From positions 62,001-126,000 of the forward strand of contig JAQFWX010000089.1 of NCBI GenBank assembly GCA_027605045.1: DNA of 64,000 nucleotides. The letters are read 5' to 3'. Positions 1 to 10,644 of the stretch are shown here, piece by piece. Position numbers and translations under genes: made by a program. A model generated the notes under the pieces. It was not told the DNA's origin and searched no databases. It saw nothing but the letters and a program-made list of their open reading frames with translations. Position 1 is the first letter of the stretch, and each line of letters opens with the position of its first letter. This DNA comes from Phallus indusiatus (Eukaryota; Basidiomycota; Agaricomycetes; Phallales; Phallaceae).

Positions 1-739
1 CACTCTGGCGACCGAGAAGCATACAATCCGCGCCGTAGTAAATGCCGAAGGTCCCGAGTCGTTCACCTCCAGACTCACCTCCAGAACTTTAACCACCGCA
101 GCCAATAGTTTGCACCCAAAGCAACCATAAAAGTAATAGCGAAGCATCGCACTGTTTACAACGCCGATGTCGTTACCTCCAGAAAAGAAGATGCGCAGTA
201 TGCAACTTGAACAAGGTTCAGCCGAAATTTCCGGTGCCAATTCCTATAAACGGTATATAGCAACCAGCGTTCCAGTTTCAGCTGTCAAGCTGTCACTTCG
301 TAAGACCAGCCGTGGCTTATTGATATTCGACAGTACTCGATCCATTTGATAATTCTAACTATTCTGTTCTCGGAGGTTAACGATCACGGAGAATATCAAA
401 GCACCGACTAGGCAATGCAGTGATTGGGTGATGTATCAATACCATCCGTGTCCGAGGGCGGGACCGAACCGATCTGCAGCCGAATAATAGCCAACCATAT
501 TTGCGGAATACATGATGAATAGGCACTAGAGTGATGATCCATAATCACCGGTGCTGTCTCGATAGCATCAACATAGACTCTCGAGTTCCTAAGTCGTAGA
601 CATGCAGTGCCACCAGAACTTCCATCACGGATTTTTGAATTACGAACATATCAGAATTGAACCAACCTGACTAGACTAAAAATCAAATGGAATGACAAAA
701 AAAAATATGGAAAGGAAAAACGCCCTGACAGCTCCTTTC
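1..739. other. No recognised gene
   Basis: Short open frames occur (for example 167-349 on +), but none has a recognisable domain or a convincing exon pattern. The last part is presumably the 3' flank of the minus-strand phospholipase gene that ends at 740. Confidence 0.4.
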
Positions 740-2338
740 TTAGACGAACACACACTCCCCTATTCCGATAACCCCAAATACTCCCTCTTCAATCTCCAAT
801 TTCGCACATTCTTCTTTCAATTTCTCCGCGGGCCCCATGACTTCTTCCGCGCTGAGCACCCAAGTTCTATTGAACATAGTCAGGTGCAATGAAATTTGAT
901 AAGAAAAATTGTAATTATGTACCCCCAATGCATTCCAATCGCCTTCTTAGCTCGAATATCTTTGAAAACGCGTACCGAATCTTGCGGAGCGCAATGCATA
1001 GGTGAGAGGGCACCCCGCGGCTCATACGCGCTGCAAAGAAAAAAAAAATTAACTAAGTATAGCGACTGAACAGATGCTAATGCCATTCAGCGGTTCTTAC
1101 CCAATTGGGATAAGACCCAAATCAAACTCTCCAAACGCGTCTCCGACTTGTTTAAACGCCGGACAAACAGGCACACTATCTTCGTCTTCGTCATGTCGTA
1201 CGCTCCGATAACCCGTGTCGCCACCAAACCATACTTTCTTATTCGGCGTCGTAGATTCATTTACTGGCAAGTCTGTTGACGGATTAACGGGGTTGGACTC
1301 GACAGCCCATGATGACCAGAGTGTTGTCCATCTGTCAAAAAGATGGCGATTACCCCAGTGTTGTGCGGGTGTGCAATGGAGGCGGAACGTCGTCCGTATG
1401 GCCGTCGCTGGATTCGATGAGGTTGATGAGGTCTGCGTGGGAGATGATTTCACTTCAACGGCGGTATCGGTCTCAGTGATCTTGTTAGTCTGCAGAGATG
1501 CGGCGGTGGCGGAGGCTGCGGGTAGGTGGACGGTTACGTCTCGACTTTGCCACCAATCGAGGCAGTGGTAATTTGATTTAGGCGCTGAGATGGATTCGAA
1601 GAGGTGGTCGTTGTTGAGTGGTGCGAACATGTGCACGCGAGGTGGGATGGAAGGGGAATGCGAGGATGGGAACAGAAGGGATTTCAGAGTTGGACGGTCC
1701 AAGCTTTGGTGATTGGATTACTGATGATTCAATTATTACAGGACAGGAAAAAAAGAACAAACTGGTCATAGTGACAATGCTATACGGATATCATAAGTGA
1801 GAGTGCGGTCTTTGTTGGAAAAGGAATCATACCGAGATAACGACTACATCCACCTCAGGTAATTCTCCGACGGGACAAGGCACCGCTTTTCAAACGAAAA
1901 TAAGAATACATAGTAGTGAAAAGAAACACGAACGACCTACGTGTAATTCTTTTTGGGCCAAGCCATTGAACGGGGGCACATCTATCTGAGAATACGGGAT
2001 CAAAGAGGATTCGAGGACCGCGAGCTGCACCGGAAGGTGTCGGTAATTCGACTAGAAAACAGGCGTGTCTAAAAAAACGAAAAGGTTAGTTTATAATTCT
2101 AAAGATAGAACAAAATTAGAATGTGACACACCCTAACCAAGTTGCTTTGATCTTGTCTGGTTGCGCTTGGAAGGAAGACCAGAGCGGCTTATGCACGCCG
2201 ATAAGCTGGTGTACGTTCTCCGGAACGACGGGAGATTTCCAGTTACGAAAAGCCTTAAATCAAAAATTAATCTTCGAATATATAGAAGTCACCCTGAGGC
2301 ACACACTCACATGCCACCAATCAGTCCATCTTGCGTCT
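740..2338 (-). CDS. NAPE-hydrolysing phospholipase D-like metallo-hydrolase (5' exon unresolved)
   Basis: Metallo-beta-lactamase fold enzyme of the NAPE-PLD/Fmp30 family, which hydrolyses N-acylphosphatidylethanolamines to N-acylethanolamine and phosphatidate; in yeast the relative Fmp30 is mitochondrial. Eight exons are readable on the minus strand: 2338-2311, 2253-2132, 2068-1941, 1885-1833, 1779-1763, 1703-1101, 1030-923 and 866-740, all phase-consistent with GT-AG introns. Key blocks in order are [47 protein letters not shown] (zinc ligands HxHxDH), [34 protein letters not shown] and GMHWGTWVLS. The HCHYDH motif is made by splicing: 1763-1779 is a 17-nt microexon that carries most of it, and the last His codon spans an intron. 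The 5' end is open: the 2311-2338 exon starts in mid-codon, so at least one more exon lies upstream, probably between about 2400 and 2890. About 395 codons are visible. Confidence 0.9.
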
Positions 2339-2889
2339 CTATATTAAATGAAATGTCATCTCAGTGATACGACTCGCTTTAAGATATATTTTCAGGCGAC
2401 ATACCGAAACGATGGCCACGGGTTGGTAAATCTTGTCCCCGCGTCATTTACGTGGTGACTCGGTCGGCCATCCTTCATCTCGGGCTTTGGTGCACCCTGC
2501 AGGGCCACGGCCAGCACGGACACGGCCATACCATTGGTGCTTGCACTCATTGTTCTCTGTGTTTCTGCTGTGGTTGATATTGGGCGTTTTCAGACGGTAC
2601 GATGAAACCGAACAAAAAAAAGACGAAATTTAAGGAGGGCGCTGACGGGAGTGCCAGTGTTGTTTGCAAATGACGCTGACGAGTGGGTGTGCGTGTACAC
2701 CCATATCGCTCTCTGCTGCTGATGCTGACATGGAAGCACGGCACAGAGACTAGGAGTGACGTGGCCGTATATTCCGTTTGGCTAAACTCGGAACGCGGAG
2801 TTTCAACACTTTCCTCCTCACTACCAAGTATACGCGTAAGGACGGCCGCAGTGGGTTGACGAAAGGTTACGCGTCCACTGGCCACACGA

Positions 2890-3718
2890 AACTTTTGAAT
2901 CTTTTTGATAAGTGCTAGGAGCGCATGATGGTCGTTACATGAATGAGAAATTCACAACAAACGGGGTGCATCGTAAAACAAAATAAAACAAAACACCATC
3001 GATTCAACACATTTGTCTGGAATGAAAATGATACCGTACTGCATCTAGAACAGTCCATGCTCAGGAAGAACAGTTATGTATGGATGTACATCAGAAGATC
3101 GATCACCTTAAAGATTGTGCTCGTGGAGCGGAACACGCGGTAAATGATCGATGAGAGTTTGTAGTTCTGCCTATCTGTGAGTAGTTCTTCGTCAGAAAGG
3201 ACGAGACTGATTTCATGGATCCAATAGATCCGCCATTTTAGTCATTTGCTGTGGGTGGAGATGTTGCGCGATGCTGATCAATGACTTCTTTATCTGTCAC
3301 TTTGGGGTGTCTACTGGATCTCTTTCAGGTTATCTTTCGCAAATACGTCTATCGACCCATGAATTCAACCATATCACAGCAAGTGTTTAAGTTTTTGGTG
3401 TGAAATTAACACCACATACCCCAAATTAGATTGAATTCTACGTTTGATCTTTGGGTCCTATCGGGGTATCGATGAGCGCCGCCAGATTGTCTACAGCACT
3501 TACGCCCTAATCTCCATCTACATACTCGGGACATTGTCGCTACCCCAAAAAACAGACGTTTTCTACCCCCGAACCTAATTTCATGCCCCGTGCGACCCTC
3601 GCAGTGAAATGAAACGAATGAAACACCATTTTTCTTAAACCTAAATTATCTTGCGGATAAATAGACCGATCTCAAGACCAATTCCTCTCAACACTCAAGT
3701 AACTTTTGTTTGCTCACA
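2890..3718. other. Intergenic, no gene seen
   Basis: No domain-bearing frame or plausible exon chain was found. A weak TATA-like stretch (ggataaatag, near 3656) lies about 60 nt before the small gene at 3719. Confidence 0.4.
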
Positions 3719-3997
3719 ATGCCTTTCTACGAATCTTCTTCCGTCGACACTTCCGCCAGCTTTGATTCCTACAATGGCGGCTGTGGCTATGGCGAACAGT
3801 GAGCTTCTCTCAAATGTTTTACTGGCCCATGTCTCTCACTATTTTGCTCTCTATTTACCAGGTCGGAAAACTTTTCATCTTATAAAGATACAGTCGAGGT
3901 CGGTTCTGGCTTCCAGGGCTCATTTGTGGATTCGTCATCCTCGTATGTCTCTGAGCAAGAATCCGGCTTCGGCCAGCCCGGATTCGGTGGATCATAG
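3719..3997 (+). CDS. Small Gly/Ser-rich protein, two exons
   Basis: Not recognised. Exons are 3719-3798 and 3862-3997 (216 nt, 71 aa), with a 63-nt GTGAGC...CAG intron interrupting a Gln codon. The protein starts MPFYESSSVDTSASF. It then has a Gly-rich stretch (YNGGCGYGEQ), a Ser-rich segment and a Gly/Phe C-terminus (FGQPGFGGS). There is no signal peptide or membrane segment, so it is probably soluble and disordered. The longer overlapping frame 3651-4055 reads across this intron and is a shadow. The call rests on the clean splice and the in-frame stop, not on homology. Confidence 0.5.
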
Positions 3998-4389
3998 TGA
4001 ATTCCTTATATCTCGATTTAAATCGCACCATGAAAATACTGACCTGATATCCTAGCTCCGAAGTAGATGTTTCTCAAAGCAACACCGAATTTTCAATTTA
4101 AAGTATCAAAGTCTCAAAGGATTAGAAAAGTTGGATGGATGATGTCGAGTCATGGTGAAAGGTTCAGCTTTTGCGATTATAATAAATTCTCTATGCGCTC
4201 GTGTCGTTACATCTGAATATCACTTGTATCAGTCTGCAAATTGTGTTGGAAAAGGAAAGAAGCTTTGATGGCTCAAGGCACCTATGATGCTACGTCCCTG
4301 CGCGACAGGCGGTAGGGCTTTTTCAGGCTTGTCTCAAACAAATTATGAGCCACTACCCCTTCTCTCATGATTATCAAAAGCGTTTTAAA

Positions 4390-4740
4390 TCTGACTTACA
4401 GGCTTTAGAATTAATCTGGAGGGACCATTGCTATTTCCTACTTTAACGCGGGTATATGCTAAGACCCCGATATACTAAAGCCCGGTTGGCAAGGCTCTTG
4501 ATTGACGAAAAAATGTATTTGTAATGTGAAGACGGTCGTTTTGTAAACGTATTACTTTTTGATCCATATATATCTGATACAGTTAGCTGATTACTGTAGC
4601 ATAAACCCTTTTTGGATGCAATCTGGGTCAAGGATGGTGTCAAAGTCGCGCTCAACTTGAAGTCGGAAGCCAACCTGCAGTGTGATGCGCGGAGATTCGA
4701 CGTTGTCCTTACAGCTAAGGTATCTCCTAAATCGTCAAGC
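4390..4740 (+). pseudogene. Relic of the kinase-like gene, exons 1-2
   Basis: The DNA from about 4405 matches the intact kinase-like gene from about 10703: translated pieces read LELIWRDHCYFLL, stop, RGYMLRPRY, compared with LELVWRDSYYFLLQRGYRLRSRY in the intact copy. The second exon is recognisable near 4617 as DAIWVKDGVKVALNL against DAVRILDGARVALKL. Several in-frame stops break it and the remaining exons are missing here, so it cannot encode a kinase. Confidence 0.75.
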
Positions 4741-4825
4741 TAATTACTATGTATAAGACAAGTGGCTGTTTCCTTTGAGGGTCAAGGCCATGATTTCTCT
4801 CTCTTTAAAAACGTTATAGTATGTT

Positions 4826-5704
4826 GTAATTTCCACGCGTTGAACCAAAATGACACTGTTGTCAGAAACGATAGCGCCACTTTGTCTAAGTAATTCAAGA
4901 AATAGGAACGAATGCGATAGAACTCTACCAGTGAAAGCGCTAACATCTAATACTTCTTCTGACAAAAAAATATGTTTCAGAGGTATTTGTACTTCGAAGT
5001 CATCACTTGTATGTAACAGTATTATGTTTACTGCTGTCGCTGGCCTGAGCTGCCGCTGCCAGAAGTTCTATAGAAACTATCATGCTTCTCAGTTTTTTGA
5101 CCTATTCGCAAAAAAAAACATACGATTCATCATCATCATCACCGTACTCCCGAAGGGAGCCTAATGTTACTCCTGTGTGGGCTCTATATGGGCGAGACAC
5201 AACCATCGGACTAGTAGAAGGTTGAGATATCGTCCAGCATATAACTACAAAACAAAATAACGTACGCAGATGAACTGGACGCATGTACCCTAAACGAATG
5301 TAATGACGATGAAACCTCCGGCAGAGACCAAAACGTACGATGTACTACTTGAAGCTTCCGGCTGCTCCGAGTCATGAACGCGTCACATTTCAGCCGATTC
5401 CATCCTGCGGACTTTTGACTGGGCATGAGACTTCCCAGCCTGTTCGGGGTGATCGCTCAGTAGTTTTTTAGATTCTAGCTAGAAACATTCTCTCGGCGTG
5501 AAAATGACAGGTCACCTTAGCCATGGACCGACTTACATTGAATTCATTTACTAACGCTTTGTCTCGTTCATGCATTTTTACTGAATGATCTGGCTTGAGG
5601 TCCTCTCGACATTGAAATAGATTCTTTATTAATAATCTGACTGATCCTCGGAAAGTGGAGGAGAGGTCCAATTCTTCGCGATATATTCTAAGCGCATTCA
5701 CCAA
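4826..5704 (-). pseudogene. Decayed copy of the 8638-10206 gene and its 3' flank
   Basis: Three blocks occur in the same order as in the intact minus-strand locus. Block 4826-4915 resembles 8341-8430, which lies downstream of the intact stop. Block 5041-5090 resembles the repeated C-terminal coding DNA at 8650-8750 (cctgagctgccgctgccaga). The frame 5704-5534, ending at a GTAAGT donor, resembles exon 2 of the intact gene (a LVNALRIYREELD-type helix against LENDLLDVLRRHRE), and both are followed by a gaatgtttctagct block. Nothing continuous connects the blocks. A functional remnant of the 5704 exon cannot be excluded. Confidence 0.55.
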
Positions 5705-6090
5705 GTCCGTTTCAAGGCTAGAGATGGTTTAAGGGAAGGACTATATTCAATCGAAGTAAAGTCCTTACCTTGTCAATTTTTCCACAATTTGCGTATCCGC
5801 CTCCTTTGTAAGCTCCGATTTATCTCAGTGTCTATTGCGTAGTTTTATTACTCTTCCTGCATCCCTTTCAATTTTGTCCAACGTTTTTTGGTATTGAGTG
5901 ATCGCGACGCGAAGGCGAGCAGCATAACGGTGGGGCTGTATCATGTCGGAATTAAGAGGGGGAGGAAAGTAGAGAGTGAGTCTTGATAAAACCTTCTAAG
6001 CATATAAAACGTTCTCACGTCTTTTTATAAGGCGACAGGAAATGATGAATAATCCTCGGAAAATGATCTAGAAACTGGAATTTTTTCAGG

Positions 6091-6170
6091 AAAAAGTGCA
6101 AGTCAGAAAGTATGCGCCATTGGTTCAATAGCTACTCGAAAAAATCAAAAAAATCGGATGTAGTCTGGAT
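6091..6170 (+). pseudogene. Relic of last kinase-like exon
   Basis: After a CAG acceptor the frame reads RKKCKSESMRHWFNSYSKKS. This aligns with the last exon of the intact kinase-like gene at 11980-12049 (RKRKLANLPKWLNRQSAEKS): a basic start, a W-F/L-N core and a basic/serine end. No catalytic exons lie upstream, so it is an isolated 3' remnant. Confidence 0.5.
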
Positions 6171-6398
6171 CTATTTACCACGCAAGCTCTTTCTTTTTGC
6201 TTCGTCAAAACACCAGATTCAGAGTCGCGGTGTTTCGGTCATCTTTTCGCATTCGTCACACTATTGTGTAACCCAAAAGGTCTTGAATGTATATTTATTT
6301 TAAACTCTCAATGAAGCATATAACCTATCACGGTAACGAGAGTTCCGATTTTGGAGAGAAGGAAGAACTTCCATTATGTAACCCTCTTTAAAAAGGGA

Positions 6399-6405
6399 TA
6401 TAAAA
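6399..6405 (+). promoter_or_regulatory. TATA box of the 6500 gene
   Basis: TATAAAA, about 95-101 nt upstream of the ATG at 6500, followed by a pyrimidine-rich leader and CACAATG at the start codon. Confidence 0.55.
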
Positions 6406-6499
6406 CATCAACCGCGTTCAACTCACAGCGTGAATCGATCTTTTTTCCCTCCTTGTCACAACTATAACTACCACAACGTCGAAAACACTCAATACCACA

Positions 6500-6819
6500 A
6501 TGAGCCTGACTCTTGATGGTAAGGCCACTATCGTTGGCCCCATGGTGAGTCGCCGCCGCTAACCACACAAACTTGAGGCTGACACGCGTTTGCGTTACAA
6601 AAGGCAACGCTAATACCCACATCGCTTTCTTCTACACCAATCCCTATTCGTGTCACTAGCATCAGAATAATTTTCGATTCTTCATTCGGAGGTTTAGCTT
6701 GCGTCGGCTTCCTGCTCTTCAATTTGTTTATACTTGCAGCATCCACTGTCATCGTCGACAAGATCTCCAGAAACCGCAAACGCAAAATGCAGCATGAAGT
6801 CATAATAACGAAAGTGTAA
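6500..6819 (+). CDS. Small single-span membrane protein
   Basis: Not recognised. Exons are 6500-6544 and 6604-6819 (261 nt, 86 aa) around a GTGAGT...AAG intron. The N-terminal 45 residues are polar. A hydrophobic helix follows (GGLACVGFLLFNLFILAAST, about residues 48-67), then a short basic tail (KISRNRKRK). By the positive-inside rule the C-terminus should be cytosolic. A TATA box sits about 100 nt upstream. It lies inside the block of kinase-like relics and is organised like the 72-aa protein at 7949, though sequence similarity to it is too low to claim descent. Confidence 0.55.
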
Positions 6820-7209
6820 ATTTTCTATCTTTCTCATCGTAATGTAAGTGCTTTTATCCCAGTTAAGCTACACCTGCAACCTAAAGTAGTCGTGTGCGAT
6901 AGACTCTAACTAGCAACGCGCAACTGTCCTCGTCAAAGCTTGACTTTCTATTTCCGATTAAAGCGTCAATGTATCAATCCTTTCTTCACATGTAAAAAGT
7001 AATCCAAACCTGTGAATTTACTGTTAACTCAAACGCTGAGTTACATTCAATACTGCGGGATAATTGGCGACAGACTGAAGAGGGATATCCACGCCAACGG
7101 TAGACACAGTACACTGGGTTCGAAAGTGCGATGCACGTGAAGTGACTAACTGGCCGATATAAGAATCCTCTACTAGAAGAGAGACAACGTGAGAAAACCG
7201 ATAAGAGAC

Positions 7210-7601
7210 TTCCGAGCTTGAGGACAAGACTATTTCGTTTCTGTCAGCATGAACAAGCTTGAGCGCGACTCTGACGCCGTCGGAGGCTCGGATGGCATTT
7301 AAGGCAGGGTTAAGCTAAGAAATATTATTAATAATATTAGGAAGAAAGCGTATAATGATAATATTATATTCACACTCTGAAAAACCTTCAATCGGTTCGT
7401 CAACCAAGACTCAAGAGCCTGAGCTTTGCCACCCTGGTTTGTATTGGCCCGCGTTGAAGCAAGAAGTATTAGTCGTCCCTCATTATGAACTCCAAAGTGA
7501 GTGTGTAAATCATATTCAAAACGCTTTATTATGAGGGCGAGGGACGGGGCGATTGGTGACACCAAGTTTCGGAGTAAACCATTTCTGTCTTTGGCGCCCA
7601 T
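7210..7601 (-). pseudogene. Third kinase-like relic, opposite strand
   Basis: Reading minus from 7601, the frame carries RFEYDL (intact gene: RFEFDL). A second frame has YKPGWQ followed by an in-frame stop. After an AT-rich stretch that ends in CTTAG comes ALNAIRASDGVRVALKLVHA, against VLDAVRILDGARVALKLVHA in the intact gene. The similarity then ends at HADRNEI. Frameshifts, a stop and loss of the catalytic exons make it a pseudogene. An open frame continues to 7024 but is unrelated to the kinase. Confidence 0.7.
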
Positions 7602-7948
7602 GACATAAGCTTAGGGTTTACGCGCATTTACGTGTTAGGGTTTAGAAGTTTTCGTTATGTCACGCTGCACGCGGCACGCAGAAGAGCCATAAAAGTCAAG
7701 TATCTAGATCGGAGGCTCTAACGATTCCTCCCTCCCACAACGTTCTCTCAGAGCACTTTTGAAGTTCCCACCCCGCTAAAAACTTGTACAGTAAACAGCA
7801 GGCAATCCGACTTTGGACGCAGCTTTTCAGCCTTGTCGTCGGTCGAACGCCAACCTGTACCAACTAATTGTAAGTAAAGCCGTCGAATCTCCACTCACCA
7901 CGCTTTTCACGCGGCTACATTTTACAGGAGAAGAAAAGTCTCATTATT

Positions 7949-8167
7949 ATGATCATGGAATCTGATTCCGACCAAGTCCTCGTATTACCTCTAAAGTTCA
8001 TTATCCCCTCTGCGCCGAGAGTTTCCTTTGAATCGACCTTCTTCGGCCCCCTTGCGCTCCTCCTTTTCTTTCTCACCATCAAAGTCACTATTTCGTGTCT
8101 TACTGACATCGCCGATGCTTACTTCAACATACAAGACAAGAAGAGTGAAGATATTGAGGATAATTAA
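7949..8167 (+). CDS. Small single-span membrane protein
   Basis: Not recognised. It is a single coding exon of 72 aa; ATGs at 7949 and 7955 are both possible. It has an acidic N-terminus, a hydrophobic span (STFFGPLALLLFFLTIKVTI, about residues 29-48) and an acidic C-terminal tail (DKKSEDIEDN). The leader holds a likely 5'UTR intron: a TGTAAGTAAA donor near 7870 and a TTTACAG acceptor just before 7929. It lies between two kinase-like copies. Confidence 0.5.
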   Translation: MIMESDSDQVLVLPLKFIIPSAPRVSFESTFFGPLALLLFFLTIKVTISCLTDIADAYFNIQDKKSEDIEDN

Positions 8168-8637
8168 TCATGATTGTTCTCCAAGTCTTGAAGTTTTCAA
8201 AGGTAAGCGCGAGAGCCGAGGTACCTTGTAAGTCAAGTCAAGCTGATTACACTTTATATACAACAAGTGACTATTCCTGAGCCGTGTTGTTTTTCTCTCT
8301 CCGAAAGCCTTAAATGTCGTCTCATGTTGTAAATTTTTACGCGTTGAATGAGAATGTTGTTAGATCTCAATAATCAAGGTTGATCAACAATAACGCCGCC
8401 TTTGCCTAAATTCCAATGAAATAAAAGCAAAAGCTATATGTGTAGACTAATATTACATTGTGACAACAAAATATAATTCAAAGTTAATTCTTCGATACAA
8501 GCGATGATACAACAGTCTAACGTGTATGCAGGTATTCAAAGCGATCGATTGGATTTCAAACATAACATTTAACAAGATTTGACAAAATTTGTGCAGTGAT
8601 TTGTGTACTTAGCATAGATTTAATGGCCCAGCTTTCT

Positions 8638-10206
8638 TTACTGCGCACGCTGATAGTAGCCTGAACTGCCACCAGTGCCGGAAGGACCAGGGGGATAGTA
8701 GTGGCCTGAGTTGCCACTGCCAGAAGGACCAGGAGGATAGTATCCTCCACGTTGATATTGGTCTGCTCCTGGGTATCTGAGCACCGCATCTCAATGTATT
8801 CAAAAAGACTACCATCAAAGAACTCACTGGGGGTTGCCATAATAGTCAAGCGGAACACCCTCTTCGTCGTAGTAACGGTGAGGCTCTTCTTCAATATAGT
8901 CTAGATCTTCCATGGACCCATGTGCGACTTCCGTGCTATACTGCTCTTGACTAAAACGGGTGCCTTCGGAAGACACCCGTGCACCGCGACTAGATTCGGC
9001 ACTCGGGAAATCATAGCTTCTGAGGGGTTAGATCGGTGACTGCCCCGGGAGACCACGTCTGAGCGAATACTCTCACGACCGGAGTTGTGATCCCATTGCT
9101 GAGAAAAGCCGACACTGCCACCACTTTGATGTCTGCGAAGGTGTAAGTCATGAAAAGTTACATTATTGTTGCTTTTACCTCTGTGAGCTTCTCCTTGAAT
9201 GGTACGAGGGAGGAGCATCCGAAATTATTGACGGATCATAGTAATTATTTTCTGCCCTTTGAGAGCTATTGCGATGTTGGCGTGGATCCGTGTAAGTCTG
9301 ACGTGGGTCCGTGTAGGGGTCTCGGGGTGTTCTACACCACCGTGTGGCATTCGGATCACCCACCATATCGAAAAATGAGGCTTTTGCGCTGCTTACCTAG
9401 AAGTAGAGACTGACGATTTCTCATAGCCACGATGAGTTGAAGTGAAACTATCACGTTTATCAGTCTACCGTCTTTCTCTCAGGAATAGTACATACGGCTG
9501 ATCAATGCGGTTGCTAGCGGGATGGGAGCCTAAGTGGTCCCCAGATCGTTGATTAAATGACGTTGAGCTGGAAAGTCACTATGTGTAATCCTGCATACAC
9601 ATATCTATGAAAAAAAAAATACGTACACAGAAGAACCTAGAATCCCACTCCTAAAAGGATAGACGTTAGCGAATATTCCCTCAGATGGAAGCAGAAAAGT
9701 GCCTAACGTACGATGTGGGGACAGAAGATTGGTGTTGACTCGATAGTGTTAGAGGTTGACCTAATATTTTGTCGGATTTTAGCTAGAAACATTCAATTGT
9801 CTAGCATGACCTTGTTGCATCATTACAGTTATTGGAGAAAACTCACGCCAAACTCAGCCATTATCTTTTGTTCCTGGTGAAATGCTTCCTCCCAAGATAG
9901 TCCGGCATTGGTTTGTGATGAAGTCAGTGCTCGCAGTACTTCCTTTGCCAGTCTTTTGAGATATGAATCGCTTAACGATTCTCGGTGTCTCCGGAGGACA
10001 TCCAGCAAATCATTTTCCAAACTAATGAAAAGTCAAACAACAAAAAATGTTGAAACCATAAATTCTTACCTTCTCAAACGACCCAAGGCTGGGTTTGCTG
10101 CCTTTTCAACCCACGCTGTCGGTATGCCCGGGGTCCAATGTTTCAGCTCATTTATGGCATCAATATCGTCTTGAATCTTATATAACGCTTGTTTGAATCC
10201 TTCCAT
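8638..10206 (-). CDS. Pro/Tyr/Ser-rich low-complexity protein, middle exons unresolved
   Basis: Not recognised. The 5' end is clear. Exon 1 (10206-10070) starts MEGFKQALYKIQDD. Exon 2 (10021-9847) is a charged helical segment ending MAEFG before a GTGAGT donor. The 3' end is also clear: near 8900-8830 comes an acidic/tyrosine segment (DYIEEEPHRYYDEEG...YYGNPQ), then a last exon with a YYPPGPSGSG repeat and GYYQRAQ, stop at 8640-8638. Between them (9366-8905) are DPYTDPRQ repeats and DAPPSYHSRRSSQR. I could not join the middle exons in one frame without very short introns, so one gene is an inference. No membrane segment is seen. It is divergent from the kinase-like gene, with 346 nt between the first coding segments. 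Confidence 0.5.
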
Positions 10207-10644
10207 GATGCCTTCAGCGTCGACAGTTTGATTGTAGAAACTTAGACTGGAATTGGTAAAATGTTAGGGAAAGAAAAAGAAGGGTAGGAAGGAGCAGGGA
10301 TGGACTCGTCTCCACAATTTAATTTATTTACTTTTTTATACAGTGACATTAGTCAGAAAGTCGCAAAGATTCCTCGGATTATGGATACGGATTTGTTTTG
10401 AAAGGATGGAAGGAGTCGGCGCTCGTAAAAGCTTCAAAGCAAAGGCTGCAAAGCTGATCCTATGTAGCTTATCTTCGATGAAAAATAATCATATTATGTA
10501 ATGTCAAATGTCAAATTAAATTTTTAAAAAAAAAATAATAATTCGAAAGTTTTGAAAAAAAAAGAAAAAAAAAATCCCGACGCTATGATGCTTTTACGTA
10601 AACGCCACAGGTCGCTCTCGGCGTCCAATTGCTCGTGCAAAAAT

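Noticed and set aside
1215..1571. 118-codon plus-strand frame
   Set aside because: It is the antisense shadow of the long NAPE-PLD exon (1101-1703).
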